In this document: one piece after another, positions 1-11,233 of the stretch | How positions within the stretch are numbered: position 1 is the stretch's first letter | Layout: each line of letters starts with the position of its first letter | From: Micromussa lordhowensis | Taxonomy: Eukaryota > Cnidaria > Anthozoa > Scleractinia > Lobophylliidae | Assembly: GCA_964020085.1 (NCBI GenBank) | Contig: OZ026597.1 | Span: forward strand, 7,382,310 to 7,446,309 | Direction of reading: 5' to 3' | DNA: 64,000 nucleotides | The notes under the pieces: model-generated | Database searches by the model: none | What the model was told of the DNA's origin: nothing | What the model saw: only the letters and a program-made list of their open reading frames with translations | Translations under genes and position numbers: made by a program

Positions 1-5
1 CACAG

Positions 6-219
6 CTGAACGAAGAATTGACAGCGTGTACGATGTCGAGTACAGGCCCTCACCAACAGCAGTCATTTCCCGCCAAACCAGTGGCTTTGTCGAGGAACTC
101 TTTAGAACGCGCGACATTTTCTTTCACGTACGACAACTTGTACAAATGTTTGTATCAGCATAACGAATCAGAAGATCAAACTACGCCAGAGAACTTGAAA
201 GACTCTACTGAACTCAAAG
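6..219 (+). CDS. Gene A, N-terminal exon
   Basis: Phase 0 acceptor (cacag at 1-5) and phase 1 donor (aaag, then gtaaca). Encodes LNEELTACTMSSTG and, near its middle, FTYDNLYKCLYQHN, the aromatic/Asp/Leu/Tyr motif shared with the N-terminal exons of genes B to E. An ATG at 33 is in frame, so translation could also start there. Confidence 0.6.
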
Positions 220-3200
220 GTAACAGTCTACGATATAATGTGTTATGGCTATGACTAGGGTACTGAATTGAAACTGAGAGCCACAACACTCATGCAAATC
301 TAAGTTGTGCTAGGCCTTGTAAATGAAATATCTCGAATCTCAATGCCCTTGATCTCCGTCTCGTGAAGGTGATCGGCTGATCAGACAAACATAACCTAAT
401 ATTCTTGAAATTGTGACGTTTTTGGTTACCACGTGCATTATCAACTGGTTATTACACGACTTAAAACATCTCTGAAAGTCACAAAGCGAGGCGTTACGTT
501 GTACAATTTCAGATTCGATTTATTTATTGCTTTTTCTCGACTTCGCAATTTCGAAGTAGTTTAGATATTCAACATTTCAAAACAACTACACAACGTTTGG
601 GTTTAGAAAACATGTTTTGGATAGTTGTAAGCACACAAGGTGGCAATGAATATTTGAATATTTTTGGATTTTGCAAGTGAACATATCACAGATCTTATAT
701 TTGCTCATGAACTGCGGATATATCAAAAGGAATTGTTTTGAACACTGTTGTGTGTTGTAGAGACTGCTTAGTTCAAAATGTGTTGAATTCACGTGCTGTC
801 TAAAAATTACAATCCAATAATGTAGTTATTTTAGTAGAAATGTGACTAAACTTTCTTCTAATAATCATCTCCAAGTATTTACCTATATATGAAATTGCAG
901 GAATTGTCATTAAAAATTTGCATGATGCGCGCTCAGCAGTTTATTGATCAATTGTTGTTTTTGAATCGCATAACGGTAGATTTCCTATCAGGAATTGAAT
1001 TGTGTAGTATTTCTCAACCTCCCTCCGAAACTTCGGAGAACGCGAAAACGTCACCTTTTCATACCACTGCACACTAACGATGGCACAGCCAATCAGATTG
1101 TAGTATTTGTATTATAATGCAAGTGGAGTTCTAGGAATGTTTAAAAATAAAGTTATTGTTCATCACTCAGGTTCTTTGCCATCTTCAAAAACCGGTGAAA
1201 AGGATCATGTCGAGAAGCTCACTTTCGCTAAAAAGTCTTGTCCAAAAGAACTCGAGCTGTGTCCATCATGCATCGGTTTTAAACATGGCATCCGCACGAA
1301 ACAAGTTATTCCTGAAGGAACATGGATGGGCCCTTATCAAGGAGACCTGGTGAAGACCAGTGACGTCACTGCTGAGACAGATACGTCATATATGTGGGAG
1401 GTAATTAAGAAACTATAACATTTTACTCACACCCTCTTTACACCAACTAACCAAAGAAATGGAAATAAGTATAATATCTATTTCAAGCTTCTAGGAAATG
1501 ACGAAAGTAGAGGTCAAGGTTCTGACATCACCACCTTGAATGAAAATTAACGCTTTTAGGAGATTTAAACTCAGTAAAAATATCATATCGATTTTATGTT
1601 TTTGTTGGAATATTTTTTACTATTGATTAAACTTTAAAAAAGATTGTCACGTGCCTCTTAAAAGACTTATGGAAGAAACAACCAATTTAATCTCTGAAGT
1701 TTTTTTTTATGAAAATAAGTATGAGCCCTTAGTTAGATTTTGTATTATAGTCAAACCAAGTGAAGCGTACCCTTCAAGATTACATTTTTGAATTGATTAT
1801 TTGATTATTCGTTTCAAGAATGCAATGTGATTATTGGAAAATTGATCCCACTAGTCGTTCCAAGAATACGGCTAATGGATCTAATGTTCAACAAAACTCA
1901 ATTTAATATTGATTTTGAAATGACTAGCGAGTTCAATATTCAAATAATCAATTCATTATTGCATTCTTGACACGACTAGCGGGTTCAATATTCAAATAAT
2001 CAATTCATTAATGTATTCTTGAGAGAGGGCCATACACTTAAACTCCGACTTAATAGACCTTAAGATTAACTTGGGCGGTTTGTTTTTCAGTCCAATTACA
2101 GACCACGTGGCATTCTGAATTGCTCTTTTATCCATCTAACATTTTATTCATTCATATACACGCGACTATTTGAAAATTTGAAAGCAAGAATTGTCGAGAT
2201 TATTATCAAATGTCTGAAATGTGCAACAAATAAACGCCCAAGCTAAAATGGTCTATTCTAAAACGGTTTAAACTCTTAGTATAATCATTACCATTTTTAC
2301 TTCCAGATTTACGAAAACGGTAGATTGTTACACTACGTGGATGGTAAAGACGAAAACACTTCCAGCTGGATGCGTTTTATTTGCTGCGCGCGACACAAAG
2401 GAGAACAGAATCTTTTCGCTTTTCAATATAACAAGGAAATTTACTACAGAGCGTTCTATGATATTCCTGCTGGAAGTGAACTTCTCGTTTGGTACGAGGA
2501 CACATATCCACAGTATATGGGGATACCACTGAAGATAACTGATATAGGCTTGCAAGCTCACAGTACAAGTATGTATTTGGTTTATGAAGGAAGGCATCAC
2601 TCCAGTGCGACCTCGATCCCAAGCCCTCTCTCCTTTGCTTCCCTTGCCGTTATGCAACGACAAGAGAGGTAAAAGAGAGAGAACCTGGGATGGAGGTTGT
2701 CTACTGTGGTGCTGTGCATAGAATCACATTCCCGTGCACGTTTCTCGAACTGATTGTAACACTAGGTCACGTTTTTTGGCGCGTGATTCGTTCCGTTAGG
2801 TAACCGAGTAGATTGTGTTGTCTTAAGCAATGATTCTGTCTTGCAAGTGTAGTACGCAATCAAGTAAATTCATCTCAAAACTGGAAATCTCTGGTCTTAT
2901 GAAATTGTACTTTTTGCCAAAGAACATATTATGATTGTCTTAATTAAACTAGTCAAATTTACGCAGTTATTGTTCGTAAACAAACTAGTCATTCCAGAGC
3001 AACTTCCACACGAGGTGACATTTTGGTTTATTTTTAATATCATTTCTCTCTAACACCTCTGACAGATAATGCCATACATTTTCAAGCACCGACTGAGCTT
3101 CAAAGACCAAACCAAGAAGCTAGCCGGAAAAACGCCGAAGTGCTACGTCATAACTCAACAGGCATCAAAAGTTCAAGGTCAGCGTTTGTGTCGGCACGCC

Positions 3201-3379
3201 CAGGATATCACCACAATCCATTCTCCAATTCTCATACTGTGCGCATGCGTAGGAAACGAGGCATGAATCAGGCAGGTCAACGTGGACAGCTGGTCCCAGT
3301 CTCCCAACAGAGAACCATTGTAATTAACAGAGCCCACGATGCGCCTGATCCTTTTTGCATTTTAACGAGAGAAAAGTGA
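6..3379 (+). CDS. Gene A: PRDM6-like PR/SET-domain protein without zinc fingers (5' partial)
   Basis: Four exons, 6-219, 1171-1400, 2307-2568 and 3066-3379, join in frame into at least 339 residues; the initiator exon lies left of the window. Exon 1 starts after a CAG at 1-5 in phase 0, as in the paralogues. Visible residues: N-terminal motif FTYDNLYKCLY (about 39-49), PR domain about 90-225 with [25 protein letters not shown] and ELLVWYED, then a basic Ser/Asn/Arg-rich tail with RMRRKR and a stop at 3377-3379. PRDM proteins are chromatin-binding transcriptional regulators; the PR fold mediates protein contacts or weak methyl transfer. The zinc-finger exon present in the other four genes is absent: I see none on the + strand before gene B, which ends tail-to-tail 2.95 kb away. 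Possible reasons are a real PR-only isoform, loss at an inversion breakpoint, or a decaying gene; the open PR domain argues against old decay. The final exon boundary is the least certain part. Confidence 0.72.
220..1170 (+). other. Gene A intron 1
   Basis: Phase 1 intron from gtaaca to actcag. AT-rich, no recognisable coding or repeat feature. Short open frames here have no family resemblance. Confidence 0.6.
1171..1400 (+). CDS. Gene A, PR domain exon 1
   Basis: Acceptor cactcag, phase 1; donor tgggag followed by gtaatt, phase 0. Encodes the first half of the PR domain, with ELCPSCIGFKHGIRTKQVIP, GTWMGPYQG and DTSYMWE. The usual Ile-Pro-Gly before the glycine loop is replaced by Ile-Gly-Phe, so this copy is more diverged than C or D. 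Confidence 0.8.
1922..2024 (+). repeat. Tandem duplication, about 54 bp, in gene A intron 2
   Basis: Two near-identical copies of a segment beginning gactagcg and containing tcaatattcaaataatcaat, starting near 1922 and 1976. It sits inside the phase 0 intron 1401-2306. Confidence 0.7.
2307..2568 (+). CDS. Gene A, PR domain exon 2
   Basis: Acceptor ttacttccag, phase 0; donor acaa followed by gtatgt, phase 1. Encodes [40 protein letters not shown] and [20 protein letters not shown], the second half of the PR fold. All core hydrophobic and Trp/Tyr positions seen in the other copies are kept. Confidence 0.85.
3066..3379 (+). CDS. Gene A, terminal exon (linker-like tail)
   Basis: Acceptor acctctgacag restores the phase 1 frame and reads 103 residues to a TGA. 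The tail is rich in Ser, Asn, Gln and Arg, like the linkers of the paralogues, but carries no Cys/His finger pairs. A weak internal phase 1 donor (gc, then gtagga near 3248) exists, yet no downstream + strand finger exon was found to receive it. Confidence 0.5.
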
Positions 3380-3502
3380 CGAGGGCTGATCTTACTCATT
3401 GCTTGAAAATTCAATCTGCACACGAGCAGTTCCTCTTGTTAAGTGGAGAAATGGTCTTTTAACGAGCAGTAGTTTTGTACGCTAAGGGACGCTAACCCCT
3501 AA

Positions 3503-3800
3503 GTAGAATTCCGATAGTATACTATGCTGCAATCTGATTGGTTGAGCTATCGAACACTATCAGCCATTCATGTACAGTGGCTGGAGGTTTTCTACCAAAT
3601 GGAGATGTTTTCTCGTTTTTCAGAAGTTTCATTTAATTCACGCGCGTAGAACTTTATAATACTTATGTAAAAAAAAACTAGTTTAACTCTACTCAGGATT
3701 TCCTACCAAATGGAGACGTTTTCCAGAAGTTTCATTCAATTCACGCGCGTAAAACTTAATACTACTTATGTAAAAGAAAACTAGTTTAACTTTACTGAAA
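3503..3800. repeat. MITE-like repeat with internal tandem duplication
   Basis: Begins with agtagaattc and shares agtatacta plus gctgcaatctgattgg and the phrase actatcagccatt with a second copy near 19832-19920. Inside it, a segment containing ctaccaaatggaga is repeated at a spacing of about 111 bp (3588 and 3699). Likely a non-autonomous DNA transposon carrying a local duplication. Confidence 0.55.
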
Positions 3801-5208
3801 GTCGTGTCCTTTTAATGCTGGTTAAAGTTCTCTTCCGTGCTATAGAACAGAATAGCACGATGTTGTGGTTAATTGTTTGACGTACATTGGCGGTGCAGCC
3901 TGCATTGTTCCATTACAAATCAGTGGTGTTTCTTTCCCTAGAATTTTGTTATGTAACTAACAGATCGCTGTTTAATTTCTCATCGGAGAGGCACAACCCG
4001 AGGAACTTGGGCCAATCTAGCATATCACCTATTTCGCAGAGATGGAATCTCTAGTCATCATTGTCTCTATCCACCTTCTGTAGTTTCTTTCCGGTCTGTC
4101 AAGATTGACAAGATCGCAATTCAAAAAGACACTGGAACTCAGACTACTTATTTCCTAAATGTCGTAATAAAATTTTGTAGTATAGTCTTTACATCGAAGT
4201 CTTCTGATTTCACTGTGTTTTTTTTAATTGAAAATAGTAAAAGTATCAGATTCTAAATTGAGTTAGTGATATACACGCTAGGGTGGGTTGGCGATAGCTA
4301 ATATAAGCGCCAAATTCCAGAACAAGAAAAACTTCTCATAAAGGGGAAGAGAAAGTTCGACGCTACATAAACCTATTGGTCCAGCTGTGCTCGTATCACT
4401 TGATGCATATCTCTTCGACAAAACCAGTTTCCCTACTACAAACAATCAAAAATTACCCACTTACGACAATACTATTTTAACTACTTCAAGTATATCAACG
4501 GGTTTTGGACCCTGCCTGAGGTTATTTGCTAACGTGGGCTGACATCAAGCAAAAATGACCAATCCGATAAACATGTTACAATACACTGTACAGAGAGGAA
4601 GTTGGAAAAATCTTCCAGGACATGAAGAGATTCAAAGTGATGCGCGCGCCCTGAAAATGGGTACAGAAAACAATCAGAAAGAACTGAATAATATATATCA
4701 CGCTGTGTATCCCAGAGCAGTTGCAAACATAAGCTGAATTGCTTTGAATATAAAATTCATGTCTTTAGAAAAAAGTTGCATTATTAATCTTGTAAGTACA
4801 TCGACGACGAGGTTGTTTATTAACTTTCCTATTAAACCTGTCATTGGAACCAAGAATCCGTTTCAGAATAATCTGCAGTCTGGAGAATTCTTTTGCGCGT
4901 TTCTCACATGTATGCGAAAAAGGGCTGCCGGTATTGTTACAATCTGTTGCATTGCGCATGGCAGAGCCTTGAGATCTGTGCTCAAGCTGCAGTTCTTTTG
5001 CGCAATACTATGATTCTGTATCACGTGTCCGTGTCTTGAAACGTTTCCCACGAGTAAAGAAAGTAAACTCTGGATAAATATCCGATTAACACCATGATGA
5101 TTTTAAGCTTTACCTCTGTTACGTTAACAATCTGTATGGTATAAATTTTTGAACAGTCTAGTCTCCCAGAACAATGAACTGAACCTCAGTATTTTACAGA
5201 TTCTTCTG

Positions 5209-5237
5209 TTTATTTATTTATTTATTTATTTATTTTT
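5209..5237. repeat. ATTT microsatellite
   Basis: About seven direct copies of the tetranucleotide attt in the spacer between genes A and B. Confidence 0.85.
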
Positions 5238-6331
5238 ATTCCATCTACAAAGTTTCTTTTCTTGAGGGCAAAGTAAGCTAACTTTACATTTAAATATTCT
5301 TTTGGAAGGTTTTCCTTCGACCGATAGAAGCTCGAAAACTAAAATTCTAACATTAAATTTCGACGACAATTTGAGGCTGGCGGCTAATATTTTCTTAGAA
5401 GAAAGGAGGCCTAGTACGTGGTACTTTGATGTTAGGATCAACAAGTAAATATGTTAGCACTTTTTCAGTCCTTAACAGAACATTCTCTTAACAAAGGTTT
5501 ACCAGGCTGTAAAGTTTTCTCTCATTTGCTGTGCACTAGAAATGTATCACGTCGTTTATTTCGCCTAGTGAGGAGAAGATACTGACGGTTACTAACAACT
5601 AACAACACAGATACACACACAATACACCAGTTTACTGTTTAACTCGCTCTTTTCCGCTCACTCCAAGCTCCTCTGCAAGTTTTCTGAATCCAATATGGCA
5701 AGCATAGCGCTCAGTATCTCAAAATACGCCTAGATTGCACCTGAGAGAGGAATCGAATAAATAATGTGTTTGAAAGAACCACAAAAATCGACAGTTAGTG
5801 TTCTATTTTGTGTCGAAGGAAAAACCTGTAATATTAATTATATCTCGATCATTCTCGTCCCCAGAGTCCACTCTCTGTCTTAGCTGGCTGAGCCTTGGAA
5901 CGAGGAAAAAGATGACCCTGGAGACACCTGATATGATTGGCTAGATTCTTGGGCTAAGATTTTCACTCATTCAGAACGTATCCAGTCGTTGATCTCTAAC
6001 CAACTGCTGTTCGATTGCAGCACCTACAGAGCTTGAAAAGCAGAAGTAAAATTCGAATGCTACGTTATGTAGGACCTCTTTAAAATTCTCCCCGTATGCC
6101 AGTTTCAAATTTCGTGAAGGTCCGTAGGTCCGTAGGAGCTGTGATCGAATGATTTTAGTCAGAGATCAGCCATCGATATTTTCTGGAAACCAGCTTGGAA
6201 TTTGGTGAAAGTAATAGTCCAAGAATCTATACAATTAAATCATGTCTCTGGAGCCACATTTTGCTCGTGCCAATGCTCCGCAGCCCAAGAGGGAAGAGAG
6301 GCTCTGGGGAAGAGAGTGTATCTTAATATGC

Positions 6332-6867
6332 CTATACATCCTTCACTGGAACACAGTCCCCAGGGCTTCGCTGGTGTCTCGCTAAATGACTGGCTTGTGA
6401 AAACGTCTTGTGACATTTCTCGCAGTTAAATGGCCTTTCACCGGTATGCGTACGAATGTGGTTATTTAAAGTTGTCGCTCCTGAAAACGCGCGCGAACAG
6501 AACCCGCATTTAAACAACTTTTCATTCGTGTGCGTGTCCACGTGACCTCTCAAGTCCGATGGCGTTGCGAATGACAGCGTGCATTGACCGCACTGATATG
6601 GCTTGTTAGGAGTCTGGGGACACTCGTGCAATTGAAGCAGCACCCGCTGAGTAAATGTCTTTAAGCACTGCCGGCACCTCCACATGCCGAATTCATCTGG
6701 AGAAATCCCTGATGTTTGAGTTTTCAATGGGTCGTAGTAGAACTGTTCATTAAGTAGAGGAGGCATGTAAGGACGAAGAGCTGGCATTACACTTTTCGCC
6801 GTGTTTCGGTTCTCACTGCACATGAGCACTTGGCTTTCACTTGTGCGGGAAGAAATTTGTTGATCAT
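6332..6867 (-). CDS. Gene B, zinc-finger exon
   Basis: Acceptor cgacttttacag, phase 1, reads to a stop after CVPVKDV. Four fingers begin CRQCLKTFTQRVLLQLHEC, YQCGQC, FKCGFC and FNCEKC. The third carries [18 protein letters not shown]. Finger 4 closes with H-x6-C instead of H-x3-H, as in vertebrate PRDM6 from memory. Confidence 0.92.
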
Positions 6868-9081
6868 CTGTAAAAGTCGTATTTTTCTGTCTTAATTACT
6901 GATTATAATATGGAACTGAGATCATTTCTGAAGATTTCTCAGACTACCCTAACGACTTCTAATTCCATTAACAAAACATGGTCGATGTACTTTCATGCGA
7001 GGTTAATGAGTGGCCGTTGAAATGGCTCTTAGCTAGAGCTATCATCTTATTCTGAGTGAAAAACTTACAAGACTTTGCCGGGCCGATGAATAGCTAACTA
7101 AAACAACTCAATGTGAAATTTTGATCTTAAAGTGAATAAATCAGGTACTCACTATCAAATAACGACTGTGATGGCGGCATTTCGTATGGAGCGTGTCTTT
7201 GAGCAGGAAGTTCTCTATCGTTTGTAGACACACAGTTCTTCTCTCTGTGTTGTTTCAACTGTTTGTCCGACGCTTGTGTTCGTGTTGCTTTGTGTCTTGA
7301 ATTTTCATTTTTTAATTGTTGTTCGGAAGTTCTTTGCGAGTCTCTTGCTTGCGGCGTGTAAAGATGGTTGTCGTTGGACACAAATGTCGGCGGAACGTTC
7401 ATGGCAAATTGTCTTTCACTTGACATTGGGGTCTGTTTAGTCTCGCTTCTTTTGACTTCACCAGATCCCGCTGCAAAGCTGGGATCACCCCTGATACCAG
7501 AGGCACTAAGATTGTCTCGCTGAAGCGCGTTACCCATAGTACTTGTCGCGCGGGCAAAGAGCGGTTGCATGGCATGTGTTGCAGGGACTCTGAAGTTTGC
7601 CATGTGATGATTATCACGTGACTCTTGAAGGCCGAAATTTTTAGCATTTGAGTTGAGAAGTGTGCTGTTTGAATTAGTCATTGGAGAGCCTCGGGCATTT
7701 GAAGATGTTACTGAAATTAAAGGAAAAGTTTTTATTAAAAATGAAGTTAAACGTTTTGATTCGTAGAGAAAAAGTCCTGGGTGAAAAAACTTCCAATGAT
7801 TTAAAATTTTCATCTCACAAGATAAGATATCAGCCAAACACAAAGATTAGTATCACCTAATAACGTGTAATAACAATTGAAAGCAATGCCAAGTAGAATG
7901 ATCACACTGGATTCTATTCTCAGTACTGCTTGTCAGACTCTAAGGCGATGCCCAGACTTAGATGTTAGAACTACCTTGTAAAACGTACTAAATCACATGA
8001 AAGTACTGCTAAGTAGTTTAAAACATTTGAATCATCATATACGAGGGTTTTGCACACTTAAAAGTTACCTTTTTTTAACAAAGTTTTCGGTATTTTTTTC
8101 CCGAGATATTTGTGAGAGCTTGTTCTTCTTCTATTAAATTAGATTATAAGCTCGAGATTTCTATCGCGTGATATTTGACGAGGGCGCAGCCCGAGTAAAC
8201 TATTTCGCATAGAAATCGAGAGCGAATAATCTCATTGTTTTAGTATAAATCTACTAGTCGTTCAGACCTTTATCTAAATCCTCTTCACAGACACTTCGAA
8301 AACGCAAAGAGCGGGTCCCAATTCACACTGCTACGATATCTACAACAAAATAGATTGTGCGTAGTGTAGCCAATCAGAGATCGGCATTCGCGAATGAACG
8401 CTAGTAGATTTATATTAAAAAAACAAAAACAATATAATTGAGCTGATGATTTTTGGTTTTTTCATCATCTTTCTGCCTGAAAACGTGTAAGTATTGCGAG
8501 GGGAAATTGGAATTTGATTACTGAAGTGTTAAACGGTTCTTACCAGAGTCATAATCCTGCATGCCAAGAGGAATCCCTAGGAATTGTGGGTATTTTTCAT
8601 CGTACCAAACCAGTAACTCTCTTCCTGGTGGAACCTCCTTAAACGCGCGATAAAAAATATTTCCACAGTATTGGAAAGCGTACAAATTCTGTTCCTTTAT
8701 GTGACGAGCACAGCGGATAAATCTCATCCAACTGGAGTTTTCTTCATCGCTTCCATCAATATAATGGCTCAGTCTACCATCTTTGTAGATCTACAAAGAA
8801 AACATGTTTAAGAAGGAATCCACAAGCAGTTCGAGTTAACAAATTGCAGTCAGGTTTTCATGCGTCTGTTCTGTTATCGATCATGAATTTCGTCATAACA
8901 TGGTCAAAGAAGTTGTGGATCCGCAGACTACTTTGACTATGACGAAATTCCATTGTCAATAGCAGGACAGACGCATGAAAAACTGACGTCAATTTGTTTT
9001 TTTACGATACAAATTGTCAAATTGTCCTCTCTCGCTCGTTGACGCATCGCATAAATTATAAATTCATGCGTCTGTCCGCTC

Positions 9082-9115
<34 letters not shown>

Positions 9116-11233
9116 AATTTATGCAAATGACGAATGGACCGAAATGATTTACATCATATTGCAAACTTCTATGCAACTGTTTTAAATACCTTCTCAAAAG
9201 AAATCATTTATAGCAACACCAATTGTCGTAAACAAATTTTGAAGTTCATATGAAATACCTGAAAGTACTGGTGAAATGAAACTGGTGATAAAATTTTACC
9301 TCTGTTTGCACAATTTCTCTGAACTTTGACCTTTATTTTCTGGAGTGCCCATGGGTGTTATTTTAGGTATTTATTTATATTTTTAGCTTTAAGAAAATGT
9401 AAAAAGGACTGTAAAACACCTCAAATTATTCTGGTACACGGGTTCTGTCCACTAAAAACTGAAATAACTCGATGTCTTATCTGAATTCTTCTTACTTTCT
9501 GTCATACATTGTATGATTGTGTTTGCAAGAATTTCCGTTTGAAAATGTCAAACTTGATTTGTTTTGGAAGCTGTCACTTTTCTGTGCCATACAGTATGGA
9601 GGATTCTGTAGATACATGTGACTATTTGCTGCAAAAGGCCCATTTATGCGCTATTTATCCCTAGGGTTTGTATTCTCCTTCTCAATTTACTCCATAATCT
9701 GTAATGTTTGGAACAATCTAGTTCCGTTAGCAAAACCTTACCTCCCAGAGATATTCTGTATCTGTGTGTGGTGAAAGATTCCGCGGAGACAGACGCCTGC
9801 CTTCATAGGGCCCTATCCACGTGCCTAGTGGAATGTGCGCTTTAGCGCAAACACCGTAACTCGCCCCAGGAATACTCGATGCACAGAGCTGCACCTCATC
9901 CGGGAAAGATCGTATGGCGTTTGTGAGCCGAGGCTCTTCGTGGCCAGCAGCAAGCTTCTGTGGCTTCGATGATCCAGTCTCTGAGAAAATCGACAAACGT
10001 CATCAGTACTAAATGAATGGAAGCAGGCTTTAACTATCAAAATGTGTCTCGATTCGCGATAGTTCCTAAAAAGTTTTGTTTGATTTAGATAGAGCTGCAG
10101 AAAAATTAGACAAACTGAGAACCTTGCCCAGTATTCATTGACGTCATTATCACATGCATAACAGGTGCTAGGTATGCTACAGCTCGTGCAATAGAGAACA
10201 AAGTGCAGAGTGAGTTGTGTAGCAGCAAAATTTAGTTACATTCTACCATTTCTTGGCAGATAATTTTGTCCCTAACTCAGCAGGTGCTCATAACATGAAT
10301 GCAGCTCCATTTGTCCTTCTGGTAGACAAACAGACTCCACGGGTTGACCATTTTGCTGCAAGTGAAAAGATCCACTGACGAACTTTGCCGGGCCAAAGCA
10401 CAGAACTTACAGAATTACTAGAACAAGCTCTTGTGTTGTCGATACAGATTATTTTGAAGACTCAGCGGGTGAAGGCAATTAATTTAAACCAAGACGTTAC
10501 ATTAGATAGAAAGTCAGAAAAATATTGTAATAATAAGACTCTTTGCTTCACTAAGCTTAAACTAAATTAAACCACAGTTAATTAGCAAATGTTACAGCTT
10601 TTTATCTTTTTGCCTACGGAGGGTTTGCTTTCAGGGTAAAAACGCAGGTCTACGAGTCGAAAAATAAGTATATTGGCTGATATTGGTTTAAAATGGGCCA
10701 ATTCAAATTCATTGCAGCTATTCTCGTAAAGAGCATGTAGTTCGTAAACACCGTCGTGAAAGCGGAACTTTTGAGAACAATCGGGTTCGCCAGGGCAAGC
10801 TGGTCAAACAAAAGAATAACAACAAAATTAATCGCACACCGTATTATTTATCAATACGTCGAGGCAAAACTTTAATGTGAAAATATCACGTAAAAATGTT
10901 TTTAAACTGGGAACAGAAATGGTTCATATTGCTTTTTGACCTTTACGACCTGAGCTATATTACCACTTACGCCAAATATATGTCTGTTAAAGATGTACTA
11001 AGCTATCAAATAACTGTCTGAATGGCCTGTCTTAAATTTACATGTCATACCTTGTTCTCCTTCAGCTTTTCTTTTCAGTTTTTGCACATCTACAGCTCTT
11101 ATTTCACGGTTGCCATACAAGTAGGAAATGAGTGTTTTCTCGTCGAATATATCGTATCGATTTCCTCCGCTAATTTCTTTTGCATTTTTTTGTCTTGGAA
11201 TGAGCTTGTTTTCCATATGCAGCGTTTTAACAC
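6332..11233 (-). CDS. Gene B: PRDM6-like PR/SET zinc-finger regulator
   Basis: Exons in transcript order: 11233-11051, 9980-9742, 8790-8544, 7710-7153, 6867-6332. From the in-frame ATG at 11216 they give about 581 residues without interruption. Domains: N-terminal motif FDEKTLISYLYGN (about 24-36), PR domain about 70-210 ([34 protein letters not shown]), a 186-residue Ser/Thr/Gln/Asn-rich linker, and four zinc fingers about 467-575. Finger 1 is the atypical CxxC-x12-HxC, fingers 2 and 3 are canonical, finger 4 ends HQRSPGDC. The finger block and its HQR-P-C ending resemble vertebrate PRDM6, a nuclear repressor that works with histone-modifying enzymes; function here is inferred. It is the only gene of the cluster on the minus strand and the only one with a separate linker exon. 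The true first exon was not found; the phase at 11233 needs one upstream nucleotide, so the start is open. Confidence 0.85.
7153..7710 (-). CDS. Gene B, linker exon
   Basis: Acceptor taatttcag and donor gata followed by gtgagt, both phase 1, length 558, so the exon can be skipped without a frameshift. Encodes a low-complexity polar linker (Asn, Ser, Gln, Arg rich) ending EMPPSQSLFD. No fold recognised; probably disordered. In C, D and E the corresponding linker is fused to the finger exon. Confidence 0.75.
8135..8417. mobile_element. MITE with adjacent foldback, gene B intron
   Basis: TIRs tagtataaatctactag (8241) and ctagtagatttatatta (ending 8417) bound a 177-bp element. It is preceded by an imperfect foldback whose arms contain gctcgagatttctat and atagaaatcgagagcg. 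The same compound arrangement recurs at 20377-20629, so it is one mobile family. Confidence 0.7.
8544..8790 (-). CDS. Gene B, PR domain exon 2
   Basis: Acceptor ttctttgtag, phase 0; donor tctg followed by gtaaga, phase 1. Encodes [40 protein letters not shown] and ELLVWYDEKYPQFLGIPLGM. It joins exon 1 to complete the PR fold without a gap. Confidence 0.9.
8855..8981. repeat. Inverted repeat in gene B intron
   Basis: Arms ttttcatgcgtctgt and acagacgcatgaaaa bound the element, with further pairing of tttcgtcata and tatgacgaaa inside. A partial relative (ttcatgcgtctgtcc) lies at about 9062. Looks like a foldback MITE. Confidence 0.6.
9742..9980 (-). CDS. Gene B, PR domain exon 1
   Basis: Acceptor gattttctcag, phase 1; donor tgggag followed by gtaagg, phase 0. 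Encodes SFPDEVQLCASSIPGASYG, then [18 protein letters not shown] and TDTEYLWE. No zinc knuckle precedes the PR domain here. Confidence 0.88.
11051..11233 (-). CDS. Gene B, N-terminal exon
   Basis: Acceptor gtccttcaag on the minus strand; donor caag followed by gtatga, phase 1. Encodes MENKLIPRQKNAKEISGG and YDIFDEKTLISYLYGN, the shared N-terminal motif, then a basic stretch KLKRKAEGE. The ATG at 11216 is the first in-frame Met within the exon; an upstream exon with the initiator is possible. Confidence 0.6.

Larger units (their letters stand above)
3380..6331. other. Spacer between tail-to-tail genes A and B
   Basis: No convincing gene on either strand. It holds an AATAAA at 4166-4171 that could serve gene A (about 790 bases after the stop), a MITE-like repeat at 3503-3800, an ATTT microsatellite at about 5209-5237, and nothing else I can name. 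No + strand Cys/His finger module was found, which matters for gene A. Confidence 0.6.
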
